Virus record (IMG/VR): IMGVR_UViG_3300033146_000847
Coordinates: 1 to 25,027 of that record
From: a virus
Length of the DNA stretch: 25,027 nucleotides
Strand: one strand, 5' to 3'
Part shown: piece after piece, positions 1-7,868 of the stretch
Numbering within the stretch: position 1 is the first letter of the stretch
Layout of the letters: every line of letters begins with the position of its first letter
Program-made: the position numbers and the translations under genes
Notes under the pieces: model-generated
The model's input: only the letters and a program-made list of their open reading frames with translations
The model's database searches: none
What the model was told of the DNA's origin: nothing

Positions 1-714
1 TAGTACATCATTTCCTATATTTAATTTACTAGCAGGTATACAGTTAATTGGCTCCATTGTTAAATTATCTAATAGTACATTTGTTGCAGAAGTACCATCA
101 ATACGTAGATGAAAATTTGTATAATTATTACCTGCATAAAATTCAAATTCATATGAGCCTGTACCTGTTAATGAAGCATTTACCGTAATATATGCAGAAC
201 CATTATATAATAATGATATTTTAAATGCTCCACTATTTACAATATAATCAAATTTTAATTTATAGGCAAGTCCTTTATACAATTGTACGCCTCCTCCATT
301 AAGTAATATAGGATATACGTTTGCACTACTTCCTCCATCACTTATAAAATTCATTTTACTAGATGTTACACTAAGTGTTTGAGTACCTGACACGTTTGTT
401 AATATAAATCCTTCAAGACTATTATCAAATGTATATATAGGATTAGTTAATTTACTAAACCCATTAAGTATATTATAATGATAGTTATTTTGTAATATCC
501 AACTAGTAGTATTAATTGTTCCTGCAATAATGTATTCAGTATCACTATTAACATCATATACTCCTGAACCGCTACCTAAAGAAAAAACAAGATGCTTTCC
601 ACTAACAAAGGTTACATCTGCAACCCAGCCGCTTACATCAGTTAATAGATAATCTCCTGTAATAATTGGAGTAACTCCACTCTCTGAATTATATGAGCTT
701 ATAACTTCATTAAA
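1..714 (-). CDS. Modular tail fibre/adhesin, C-terminal part, runs off left edge
   Basis: A minus-strand frame stays open for about 238 codons from 714 to the window edge, far longer than chance in such AT-rich DNA. No ATG occurs in its first half; the frame begins right after a TAA at 715-717. It lies one base out of phase with the 203-aa frame that ends at 699, so the two probably form one protein divided by a frame change (see findings). The sequence is Gly/Ser/Asn/Thr-rich and beta-strand-like. The part encoded by about 50-400 resembles a jelly-roll carbohydrate-binding module of the CBM4/9 kind: a segment with FDNSLEGF, a GLAYKLKFDY strand, a GTGSYEFEFYAG strand and a terminal LLDNLTMEP strand. 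The last gene of the virion block is a usual place for receptor-binding fibres. The adhesin role is inferred from composition, module type and position. Confidence 0.7.
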
Positions 715-717
715 TTA
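699..717 (-). other. Frame-change point in adhesin gene
   Basis: The upstream frame ends at TAA 701-699. The downstream frame opens after TAA 717-715. The two overlap by only about five codons, and one extra base between 715 and 702 would join them. I see no classic X XXY YYZ slippery heptamer in the overlap, so a simple one-base deletion or sequencing error is as likely as programmed recoding. Confidence 0.55.
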
Positions 718-1310
718 TATTTAACTCTATCCGAATAAACATTATCTGTAGCTATTACAGGGCTAGTTGTATCTTTTGATATAGGTATTATTACGTTACT
801 ACCGTTATCTTGACCATATCCTCTATTATTAGCAACTGATTCTTTTTGGTCATTATTAATAGTATGAAAACTAGTTAATGTACCATTAATAGTACCTGTT
901 ATACCATTAGTCGTAGAATATGATATTGTACCGTTTTCTTCTTCACAATTAAATTCTCTAAATGCACCGTTTATTAAAACTGCATATTTGACTATTTCTA
1001 TACTTACTCCGTTAAATAATTCTCCATTGGCATTTAAACTATCTAATATAGGTGTTGTTGAACTAGGAGCGTAATATAGTACTCCTGCATTTGCGTTTAT
1101 TATTCCAAAGTCTATATAATTATCTGTACCATTAAATGTATAACTTCTTCCTTGTCTTACTTGTCGTTCTTCATGACCAATTTTGTCTAACCACTTTGAG
1201 TCACTTAGTATAGTATTATATTGAATAAGGCTGCTCGGAAAGGAACAGCCAAAATTCAACATATTATATAAATGACTACATCTATAATTATTATTATAAT
1301 TATGTCCCAT
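699..1310 (-). CDS. Tail fibre/adhesin N-terminal part with LamG-like module
   Basis: 203 codons starting ATG at 1310 and ending TAA at 699. Residues 1-50 carry a short Asn/Tyr-rich head. They are followed by a QGRSYTFNGTDNYIDFG stretch, the usual opening strand of LamG/concanavalin-like modules in modular tail proteins of Bacteroidota phages. The C-terminus (DNVYSDRVKYN) looks like an inter-module linker rather than a natural protein end. The downstream frame continues with another module one base out of phase. It follows the 109-aa gene with a 10-nt gap and is transcribed last in the visible late block. Receptor binding is inferred, not shown. The gene may be a real truncation, a phase-variation state, a recoding site or an assembly error. 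Confidence 0.7.
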   Translation of the reverse strand: MGHNYNNNYRCSHLYNMLNFGCSFPSSLIQYNTILSDSKWLDKIGHEERQVRQGRSYTFNGTDNYIDFGIINANAGVLYYAPSSTTPILDSLNANGELFNGVSIEIVKYAVLINGAFREFNCEEENGTISYSTTNGITGTINGTLTSFHTINNDQKESVANNRGYGQDNGSNVIIPISKDTTSPVIATDNVYSDRVKYNLMKL

Positions 1311-1320
1311 ATCATTTATA

Positions 1321-1650
1321 TTATTGAGTTAAAAATATATTATCATCACTTATTGTAGTACCTGTATTAAATACTTTTTTAACTAGTATACAATTTTGTA
1401 TTGCTTGCCACGCATATAATGTTTTAACTTGGTCTGCGTACGGTAACATAACTCTTATAGTTTTACTTTCTTCACTATCTGCTTTTATTGTAAGTAATGC
1501 AGGTCTATCTAATACATTTGTTAAATCATCATCTTTAATATCTGATAGGTCAATTACGTGTTCAGTTTGTGGAACTGTTGGTAACCCATTATAGGTTTTA
1601 GTAATACTAAAAAATACTTTAAACCTATTAACTAACTTCATATATCCCAT
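1321..1650 (-). CDS. Hypothetical protein, 109 aa, adjacent to tail adhesin
   Basis: Starts at ATG 1650; an in-frame ATG at 1641 (MKLVNRFKV) is an equally good start. It ends with TAA. It has no membrane segment, no cysteine cluster near the start and no motif I recognise. It sits between the membrane-anchored coiled-coil gene and the adhesin, with gaps of about 10 nt on each side, so it is co-transcribed with them. A small virion or fibre-assembly (chaperone or baseplate) protein would fit, but that is only context. Confidence 0.7.
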   Translation of the reverse strand: MGYMKLVNRFKVFFSITKTYNGLPTVPQTEHVIDLSDIKDDDLTNVLDRPALLTIKADSEESKTIRVMLPYADQVKTLYAWQAIQNCILVKKVFNTGTTISDDNIFLTQ

Positions 1651-1661
1651 ATTATATTATT

Positions 1662-1949
1662 TTATTTTATGTTTTTATCTTTATTTACTATTTTACAAAC
1701 TAATGCAGTATTGTTAGCAAGTATTTCTACATCGTGTAGTCTATTACCATAAGTATCTAATTTAAGACTTATGTTTTTAATCTCTGTTACTGCTATATCT
1801 GTCTTACTTGTAAGAGTTTGTATATTTTCACTTTGTTCTTTTAATGTATTTTTAATTACATTTATTAAGGTTCTTAGTACAAAACCTGCTATTGAAGTTA
1901 ATATTGCAATAGCTGTACCTGATAACCATAGTACTGTATCTATATCCAT
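1662..1949 (-). CDS. Small membrane-anchored coiled-coil protein
   Basis: 95 aa. Residues 7-30 form a hydrophobic helix (LWLSGTAIAILTSIAGFVL). Residues 35-75 are an amphipathic, coiled-coil-like segment (KEQSENIQTLTSKTDIAVTEIKNI). Membrane-anchored coiled coils of this size appear among phage holin-like and lysis-accessory proteins, where XhlA has the reverse order with its membrane segment at the C-terminus. They also occur next to tail genes. A separate lysis cassette lies near 14399-16005, so this need not be the holin; a virion or injection-related membrane protein is possible. The start ATG at 1949 is preceded by AT-rich sequence without a Shine-Dalgarno motif. Confidence 0.7.
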   Translation of the reverse strand: MDIDTVLWLSGTAIAILTSIAGFVLRTLINVIKNTLKEQSENIQTLTSKTDIAVTEIKNISLKLDTYGNRLHDVEILANNTALVCKIVNKDKNIK

Positions 1950-1963
1950 TATAATGTATATTA

Positions 1964-2389
1964 TTATATGTCTGTATTTACTGCTCCTCCACCATCATCG
2001 CCACCATCATCGCCACCATCATCTCCGCCATCATCTTTACCGTCATCTTTCGCTTTCTCATTAAAAACTATAATATCAATTAATTCTTGAATATCTATAC
2101 CTAAGCATTTAAGTTTTTCAAATACTTTAGCTAGATTATATTTACTAACAAATTCTTCCCAAGTTAATACATCATTAGATATGCTAAACTCCCAAGTCCA
2201 TATGACAAATATATACTGTACTATATAGTATATATTTAAATCTAATAATTTATTACTATTACCTCTAAGGTCTTGTTCATACCATATTTTATCCCATACA
2301 GTATTCATTGCTCCTCTTAAGTTAGCATCTACTTGAAGTTCTATATCAACTATTGATGTATTTAAGTTTAATGATTGAAAAATTACCAT
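1964..2389 (-). CDS. Hypothetical protein with C-terminal Asp-Gly repeat tail
   Basis: 141 aa from ATG 2389. A longer frame begins at a GTG at 2443 but overlaps the previous Cys-rich gene by 44 nt, so I chose the ATG ten bases after that gene's stop. The body is helical and Trp/Leu/Ile-rich. The C-terminus carries a low-complexity acidic tail of DDGG repeats (about four units) encoded by imperfect 12-base repeats near 1990-2045, followed by GGAVNTDI. The tail repeats are likely to vary in copy number by replication slippage. The gene overlaps nothing after trimming and sits in the tail end of the virion block. Function is unknown; a role linked to the tail or baseplate is inferred from position. 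Confidence 0.65.
   Translation of the reverse strand: MVIFQSLNLNTSIVDIELQVDANLRGAMNTVWDKIWYEQDLRGNSNKLLDLNIYYIVQYIFVIWTWEFSISNDVLTWEEFVSKYNLAKVFEKLKCLGIDIQELIDIIVFNEKAKDDGKDDGGDDGGDDGGDDGGGAVNTDI
1985..2050. repeat. Imperfect 12-bp repeat encoding DDGG units
   Basis: The plus strand reads repeated CCACCATCATCG-like units (ccaccatcatcgccaccat), which encode the Asp-Asp-Gly-Gly tail on the minus strand. Third-base differences between units suggest the repeat is old or under selection at the protein level. Confidence 0.6.
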
Positions 2390-2399
2390 ATCTATAAGT

Positions 2400-2921
2400 T
2401 TAACAATGTTTACATTTGTGACTAAATTCTTCACATGTTCCACAAAGTTCTGTAATTCTTTTTATAATTTTATTCATTTGCAGTATATCTAATCCTGATG
2501 AATAATCTATAATACAGTCTGTGTCATATACGAAGCCACTTATTGCTTCTGACATTAATGACATATATGTACGCCATAGTCTATCAACTTCTATAAACTT
2601 ATAATGTAAATCTGTTTTACAATCATCGTGTTCACAACATCCGCAAATTATACTTTGAATTAGTGATAGCATACATAGACGCATATCGCATGTAACATAT
2701 ACATAATATACTCCTTCACCTATTGTAACTTCATATATACCGTCTGGTGTAAGATTATATGTATATTCTGTATTTGATATTATTGTTTCATCAAATAATA
2801 CTACTGTAAAAGCATTACTATCATCTAGCCCTTTAATAGTTAAATGATAAGTAATATCAGTTTCTTCAAAATATACTCTTAGAGTATTGCAATCAACTCT
2901 TGATAAATTTGATATATCCAT
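2400..2921 (-). CDS. Cys-rich virion-block protein, 173 aa
   Basis: Starts ATG 2921, ends TAA 2400. The N-terminal 80 residues look like a beta-rich domain (NTLRVYFEETDITYHLTI, YEVTIGEGVYYVYV). The C-terminal half is helical with clustered cysteines: DMRLCMLSLIQ, a CGCCEHDDC segment around residue 95, and a terminal CGTCEEFSHKCKHC. The pattern suggests metal binding or disulfide pairing, but I cannot name the family. Similar beta-then-Cys-helix proteins occur in virion blocks of Bacteroidota phages. It lies directly after a strong hairpin (2937-2964) that separates it from the 312-aa gene, so its expression may be set lower. Confidence 0.7.
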   Translation of the reverse strand: MDISNLSRVDCNTLRVYFEETDITYHLTIKGLDDSNAFTVVLFDETIISNTEYTYNLTPDGIYEVTIGEGVYYVYVTCDMRLCMLSLIQSIICGCCEHDDCKTDLHYKFIEVDRLWRTYMSLMSEAISGFVYDTDCIIDYSSGLDILQMNKIIKRITELCGTCEEFSHKCKHC

Positions 2922-2936
2922 TATTGTAAGAATTAA

Positions 2937-2964
2937 ATCCCCTTATAAATTAATATAAGGGGAT
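2937..2964 (-). terminator. Hairpin between the 312-aa and Cys-rich genes
   Basis: Perfect 11-bp inverted repeat, ATCCCCTTATA then AATTAA loop then TATAAGGGGAT. On the minus strand it is followed by a T-rich run (ATTTAATTCTT). It lies between stop 2982 and start 2921, consistent with a terminator or attenuator after the 312-aa gene. Confidence 0.65.
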
Positions 2965-2981
2965 ATTATTAAAAGTTTATA

Positions 2982-3920
2982 TTAATCAGGTATTGCAGCT
3001 AAGTATGTACCTAAGGCAGTACTATTAGTTCCTGTAGGCATAGCAATAACTAGTTGCACTTCATATGTAGTTTTCATTGAAGTAACATTTCTTCGACTAT
3101 CCATCCAAGTTATTACATGTAAGTCATAAGTACCTCCTGATGCAACCCTTGAAGCAACATCCCACATACCTGTTACAGGTCTATGTGTATAAAAAGCTCC
3201 ATCATTAGCATTATAAGTATACTCCATAGCTAATAATTTAGATGGTGTACCAACACCTTTTTTAAGTTCAGTACAAGTAGTTGTAGAATTATATTCTTCA
3301 TTAAGTCTATGATATTCTACTCTATCTGCATCAGCTAATATACCACCACCTTTTACTGCAAAGTTTTCACCTGCTGTTCCAGAAGTAAACATAAGTCCTG
3401 CTTGAGTACCTATTTGAGCAACTGTAACATTAATATTAACTTCTGCATTAAACTTAGCTATAAATTTAGTAAACAATGTAGCATAAGTATCGGTAGAAGT
3501 AGCTATTTGGCTTATTAGTATTTTGGCGTTTGGGTCTGTATTAGTTTTATCTAAATTAGTATACCATACATTCATTTCCATACCTTCTTCAATAGCACTT
3601 GGTAGGTTTATTGCTCCTACCGGTGAACTAGTAGTTTCAGCACCTAATGCCATTTTTTTAGCAGTCGCTGCTTGGTATTTTAACATTTCTACTTTACATG
3701 TCTTTCTATCAATAAGTCTAGAAATATAAGGATTACCTCCTGATTCAACCCCCATTGCTATATATAAAGCATCTTCTGTACTACTTGCTATACCTGCTGT
3801 AGATAAACCTGCTCCGTTCTTTTCAAAAACATGACATTCTCCATCTGCCATACTATTAATAGTGGCTACTGTAGCTCGTGCAGCATATGCTACATCTTTT
3901 GCTATAAACAAATTTTTCAT
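2982..3920 (-). CDS. Virion structural protein, 312 aa
   Basis: Starts ATG 3920, ends TAA 2982. It is Ala/Thr/Gly-rich with regular beta-strand patterns and few charged clusters, the composition of an abundant virion protein. It opens with MKNLFIAKDVAYAARATVAT and a MADGECHVFEKNGAGL segment, a form I associate with tube-like, sheath-like or surface proteins. I cannot assign the exact part. It is isolated between a 237-nt spacer holding a 47-aa gene and a strong hairpin terminator, a layout typical of a highly expressed late gene. A major tail or auxiliary capsid role is inferred; a structure prediction would discriminate. Confidence 0.75.
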   Translation of the reverse strand: MKNLFIAKDVAYAARATVATINSMADGECHVFEKNGAGLSTAGIASSTEDALYIAMGVESGGNPYISRLIDRKTCKVEMLKYQAATAKKMALGAETTSSPVGAINLPSAIEEGMEMNVWYTNLDKTNTDPNAKILISQIATSTDTYATLFTKFIAKFNAEVNINVTVAQIGTQAGLMFTSGTAGENFAVKGGGILADADRVEYHRLNEEYNSTTTCTELKKGVGTPSKLLAMEYTYNANDGAFYTHRPVTGMWDVASRVASGGTYDLHVITWMDSRRNVTSMKTTYEVQLVIAMPTGTNSTALGTYLAAIPD

Positions 3921-3983
3921 TTCGTTAAAATTTTAATTATTAATATTTGTTTTATTAGTTATTTAATTTAATACTTTTTTTAG

Positions 3984-4127
3984 TTATTTTTTATCTTTAT
4001 TAGTATCAATTGGTTCTTCTTTATATTCTACTATTTTATCTAATAGTTTACAAAGCTGATTGTGTTCTTCTGTAGTTAATGCAGCTTTACTAACATTACG
4101 TACATAGTTAATTTTTCTTAATTGCAT
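3984..4127 (-). CDS. Small charged protein, 47 aa
   Basis: A 47-codon frame, ATG 4127 to TAA 3984: starts MQLRKINYVRNVSKAALTTE and ends EEPIDTNKDKK. It fills the otherwise empty gap between the neck/ring gene (stop 4158) and the 312-aa gene (start 3920). It is Lys/Glu-rich, mostly helical and lacks membrane segments. Its position, strand and protein-like composition support it, but it is short. Function unknown. Confidence 0.6.
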   Translation of the reverse strand: MQLRKINYVRNVSKAALTTEEHNQLCKLLDKIVEYKEEPIDTNKDKK

Positions 4128-4157
4128 AATAACTTGTTTTAATTATATATTTATTTA

Positions 4158-5213
4158 TTATTTGTTTTGCATGTTCTCATTTATAATAGCTTGGTAATTT
4201 GTATCATTTAACTTTGCTTTAATATTTTGTACAGTTAATTGAACAATAGCATCACTGATATTCTTTAATTCAGTCATTTGATTAGTTAGCTTATTTATAA
4301 ATCTAGGCTGCTTAATATAAGATAGTACAATATTAGTTATTACAAATTCTGCATTATTCCAATATACGTTTATTCGTTCATCAACTTGTGTAATTAATGG
4401 TTTTTCTGCCATAGTTCTACCAAACGGATGTACTAGTAAATCTGTTATTTCTTCTGTACTTTTAAGAGCTGTAGGCTTAAGTACACTACCTGTTCTATCA
4501 AATAGACTTACAGTAATAGTATTAGGAGATAAAGATTTACTTTTACTACCTACATAGGTTATCGTAAATGTATAATATATACTAGGTATATCTTTAGCTA
4601 CAAATATAAAACATCCAGCTTTATATATATTATTATAATGTTCCCAATATACTTCAAATTTATCATTATCTTTTAATATATCTAATACGTGCTGTATTAA
4701 CATAAATCTTGCTTCACCTGTATTTAAGCTAGTTACTAAATTAGGATAATCATGTATATCGTATAATGTGGTAGTATGTGAACCATCATCATATTGTATT
4801 TTAAAATCAACATATGCCGGACTAGCACTATCAACAGGTAGACATAATTCCCAATAACTTATTACTGTTTCTGTATCGTTAATAGTATTTTCACATGTAT
4901 ATTCAATAAACGCATCTACTCTATCTCTATGTAGATAATCATCAGGTAGAATAGCATAACCTACTCCGTTACTACTTATTATAACGGGTAGGTTAACACT
5001 TTTCTTTAATGGTTTAAGAGCATCATATGATAGCTGACTATCATCATATCCCTCAATCTTTCTTTTATCTATTATATTGTCTATTAAGCGATACTGTGTT
5101 TCATTAAGTAGCCAATCTTTTTCTTGTATTTTAAGAGCATTTTTACGATTACTATTAACATACTGTAAAGCTTGGTCTAACGCAACATGCAAATCTTGTA
5201 CTGTATTATACAT
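4158..5213 (-). CDS. Neck/ring (head-tail connector) protein
   Basis: 351 aa, ATG 5213 to TAA 4158. The N-terminus is helical with an LLNETQYRLIDNIIDKRK segment, resembling the LTKAQ-type opening of connector proteins from crAss-like and other Bacteroidota phages. The middle is beta-rich. The C-terminus (LSYIKQPRFINKLTNQMTEL, then helices) matches the pattern of a strand-plus-helix ending of those proteins. The location two genes after the major capsid gene fits a ring or adaptor protein sitting below the portal. Assignment is from recalled family pattern plus gene order. It is separated from the preceding gene by 23 nt. Confidence 0.65.
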   Translation of the reverse strand: MYNTVQDLHVALDQALQYVNSNRKNALKIQEKDWLLNETQYRLIDNIIDKRKIEGYDDSQLSYDALKPLKKSVNLPVIISSNGVGYAILPDDYLHRDRVDAFIEYTCENTINDTETVISYWELCLPVDSASPAYVDFKIQYDDGSHTTTLYDIHDYPNLVTSLNTGEARFMLIQHVLDILKDNDKFEVYWEHYNNIYKAGCFIFVAKDIPSIYYTFTITYVGSKSKSLSPNTITVSLFDRTGSVLKPTALKSTEEITDLLVHPFGRTMAEKPLITQVDERINVYWNNAEFVITNIVLSYIKQPRFINKLTNQMTELKNISDAIVQLTVQNIKAKLNDTNYQAIINENMQNK

Positions 5214-5236
5214 AATATAATAGTTTTAATTTATTA

Positions 5237-6253
5237 TTATTCTTTTGGTAATGATTTATATTTTTCAGCTAACATTGCAATATTTACTTTATTAACTTCT
5301 ACATTTTTAAAGTAACTTATTACTTCATCCATGTTATTACCAATTATATCATTGTTATCACTCTTTACAATAAGAGTACTATTTGGTTTTCTATTTAATA
5401 AACCAGCATTTATATAACCCTCTATCATTGCTTTTAATACAAGATTTGAGTCTTTATTTAATTCAAGTACATCAGCAGGTCTTAATTCAATCATTTTATA
5501 TAACCCCATTTGTTTATCTAAAATACTCATTGTACCTGTATTTATAGTACTATCATTTCGAGTTAATACAGTATACATTGCATCAACCCATTTAACATTT
5601 GCTGATTTGTCAGCATATAAAGCTTGTGCTTTTGTCTTTAATTCAAATGCACGTTTTTGTAATCTTTGTTGTTCTAGTTTATCATGTACATAGAACCTTA
5701 TGTTACTAGATGCTTTTCTATCTGCTTGTCTATTTGCTACATCTCTATAATTAATAGTATATCTCCATAATATATAATCCTTGTTATTAGTAGGTTTAAA
5801 TTTATCTAAATAACTATCTTCTAATTCTATAGCTTTAGTTTCTCTTTCTTTATAAAAGAATACTTCTTCTTTAGGTGCTGATTTAACCTTTGCCGCATAC
5901 TCTCTAATTATGCTATCTAGTTTATTTTCAAACTCCTCTTTATCTTTATCTGTATCAAATACTAAACTAGTATCTAGTTTAAGACCTGATGTAGGTACTT
6001 TAACAGCTATACTGTTCCAATATGCTTTATGTACAGTATGCCATTGATTATCTCTAAAAGATAAACCTATTATAGAAGGCATTATCTTTTCTGTTAGTTC
6101 AATATTTTGCATAATTGCTCTAACAGCACTTATAGAAACTCCTATCTTTTGTGGTTTAGGTTCTATAAATTTAGCATTTATTATTTTATATGCACTATTA
6201 TCACTAATAGCATTAATTCTTACTTCTCGTTTATATATTCTACCTTTACTCAT
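5237..6253 (-). CDS. Conserved head-block protein, 338 aa
   Basis: ATG 6253 to TAA 5237. It lies directly after the major capsid gene, beyond a 12-bp hairpin terminator. The sequence is highly charged and helix-rich with few cysteines. It has a basic N-terminus (MSKGRIYKREVRINAISD), a Lys/Glu-rich central helix region (residues 100-215) and a C-terminal helical region ending EKYKSLPKE. I find no enzymatic motif. The position suggests a head-associated protein. Capsid accessory, internal cargo or head-completion roles are all possible. Confidence 0.7.
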   Translation of the reverse strand: MSKGRIYKREVRINAISDNSAYKIINAKFIEPKPQKIGVSISAVRAIMQNIELTEKIMPSIIGLSFRDNQWHTVHKAYWNSIAVKVPTSGLKLDTSLVFDTDKDKEEFENKLDSIIREYAAKVKSAPKEEVFFYKERETKAIELEDSYLDKFKPTNNKDYILWRYTINYRDVANRQADRKASSNIRFYVHDKLEQQRLQKRAFELKTKAQALYADKSANVKWVDAMYTVLTRNDSTINTGTMSILDKQMGLYKMIELRPADVLELNKDSNLVLKAMIEGYINAGLLNRKPNSTLIVKSDNNDIIGNNMDEVISYFKNVEVNKVNIAMLAEKYKSLPKE

Positions 6254-6279
6254 TTTATTTATGTTATTAGGTTTATAAA

Positions 6280-6309
6280 ATAAACTAGGTACGTTAATAC
6301 CTAGTTTAT
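6280..6309 (-). terminator. Hairpin after major capsid gene
   Basis: Perfect 12-bp stem, ATAAACTAGGTA / TACCTAGTTTAT, with a 6-nt loop. On the minus strand it is followed by TTTATAAACC, a short T-containing tail. It lies between the capsid stop (6337) and the next start (6253). It probably terminates most capsid transcripts, allowing the capsid protein to be made in excess. Confidence 0.7.
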
Positions 6310-6336
6310 AAATTTATATTATTTTATTAAATTATC

Positions 6337-7836
6337 TTACAATTCACATTGTAAAAGGAAACTATGTTTAGCATTTTTAATATTTATACTTCTACTTTGT
6401 TTAACTTGATAAGAACTTTCATCTTTATCAGTACTAAAACTATTTTGTGCAACAGCTCCCCATGAAGCAGGTATTGGAGCTAATCCTTTAACTACTCCTG
6501 CAATATTTGATTGTCCTTTCATTTGAACCATCTCAACATTACGTTCTCCATCATATACAGAGTAATCTAAAAATACTCCTGTATGAGAAGATAATGGATA
6601 GCCTGTTCTAGGATGTAGTTTATTATTAGCAGTATCTAATTCTCCAAGTTTTCCTGTATCAAATAAAGCATCATGTTTATAAGTTACTACGTGACCTGCT
6701 GGAGTTTTATATTGAGTAAATGTATTACCATATGATAAGTGACCGTCTTTACCGCTTACAAATTTATCTCCTACTGCTGTCATAAAACCTTGACCATAAC
6801 CTGCTGCTTCACTCATAATAGCTTCATGTAAATCTTCACCAAAACCTTGACCTCCATGTATTACTATTTCCATTGTACCTTTATCTGTATTACCCCAGAA
6901 TATATCTCCTACTGTAGCTTTTAATTTAGATAATGGTAAAGTATCTCCATAAGTATCAAACATACCTACATCTTTAATTGTTTGACGAACACCTGCACCA
7001 ATAGGAATTGGTTTATTTGTAACTTGGTCTTTAAGGTCTATTCTACCATCAATATGTTTATTATATTCACTAATATACATATCATGGTTATTCATATCTC
7101 TCATCCAAACTTCAAATTGACGTTGTTCTTCATTAATCCATAGACTAGTTGCTTCACCATTTTTAGTATCACTTCCACTAAACTGAATAGGAACTACTTT
7201 ATTAGCTAGATTACCTTGAATTATCTTAGTATATCTTTTAAACGAAGTTTGATTGGTCATCTTACCTGGTGCCATAACATTACTTCTATTACCTACAGAA
7301 CCTGATTCTGCAACATTTGGAGCAGTCATTATCCATTTAACTCCAGCAGTTAAATTACCTAAATCACAACTTTTAGTTGGGTCAGTTGTTTTAAGCTCTA
7401 ATGTATAAACATATCCACTATATGCACCTGTATCTCTAAATTCAGGTTCTCCGTGAACATATGCTTGAGTTAATCCATCAGGTGCTAAAAGACCATATTG
7501 AGGAATTATCCAATTAGTACTAAATACAACTTCAAATAAACTGTTTGCTAGACCGGGTGTAGCATTATTTGTAGAATTGAAATAAACTACTTCTCCTGTA
7601 TGTGGCATCATACCCATTACAGACCACCAATAATCAACAGCATTTACATCACGTACTGCACCTTGTCCTTCAGTCATTGCTAAAAAACTAAATCGACTTG
7701 CAAACTTTTCTTCTGCCCAAAGCTTTGTAAGTTTTTTACTAAGTTGGTCTGGTTGAGTAAGCATCAAATTAGTTAAAGCATTTTCGTCAGTATAGCCTCT
7801 ACTATCATATCTATCTGAACTTAATTCTCTAATCAT
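6337..7836 (-). CDS. Major capsid protein (crAss-like, HK97-fold expected)
   Basis: 499 aa, ATG 7836 to TAA 6337. The length (about 500 aa), Gly/Asn/Thr-rich composition and lack of enzymatic motifs fit the major capsid protein of crAss-like phages. It lies right after the acidic scaffold-like gene and downstream of TerL and portal. The segment EGQGAVRDVNAVDYWWSVMG near residue 60 resembles the N-arm/E-loop region of these capsid proteins. A later segment IHGGQGFGEDLHEA lies mid-protein. It has a dedicated downstream hairpin terminator. The HK97 fold is expected from family knowledge and not directly visible. The only real alternative in this position is another abundant head protein. Confidence 0.82.
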   Translation of the reverse strand: MIRELSSDRYDSRGYTDENALTNLMLTQPDQLSKKLTKLWAEEKFASRFSFLAMTEGQGAVRDVNAVDYWWSVMGMMPHTGEVVYFNSTNNATPGLANSLFEVVFSTNWIIPQYGLLAPDGLTQAYVHGEPEFRDTGAYSGYVYTLELKTTDPTKSCDLGNLTAGVKWIMTAPNVAESGSVGNRSNVMAPGKMTNQTSFKRYTKIIQGNLANKVVPIQFSGSDTKNGEATSLWINEEQRQFEVWMRDMNNHDMYISEYNKHIDGRIDLKDQVTNKPIPIGAGVRQTIKDVGMFDTYGDTLPLSKLKATVGDIFWGNTDKGTMEIVIHGGQGFGEDLHEAIMSEAAGYGQGFMTAVGDKFVSGKDGHLSYGNTFTQYKTPAGHVVTYKHDALFDTGKLGELDTANNKLHPRTGYPLSSHTGVFLDYSVYDGERNVEMVQMKGQSNIAGVVKGLAPIPASWGAVAQNSFSTDKDESSYQVKQSRSINIKNAKHSFLLQCEL

Positions 7837-7868
7837 AATATATTATTTTAAATTGTTTACAATATTTA

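Noticed and set aside
1771-2064. Plus-strand frame with a His-rich C-terminus
   Set aside because: It is the antisense shadow of the DDGG repeat gene and the coiled-coil gene; low complexity and wrong strand for the block.
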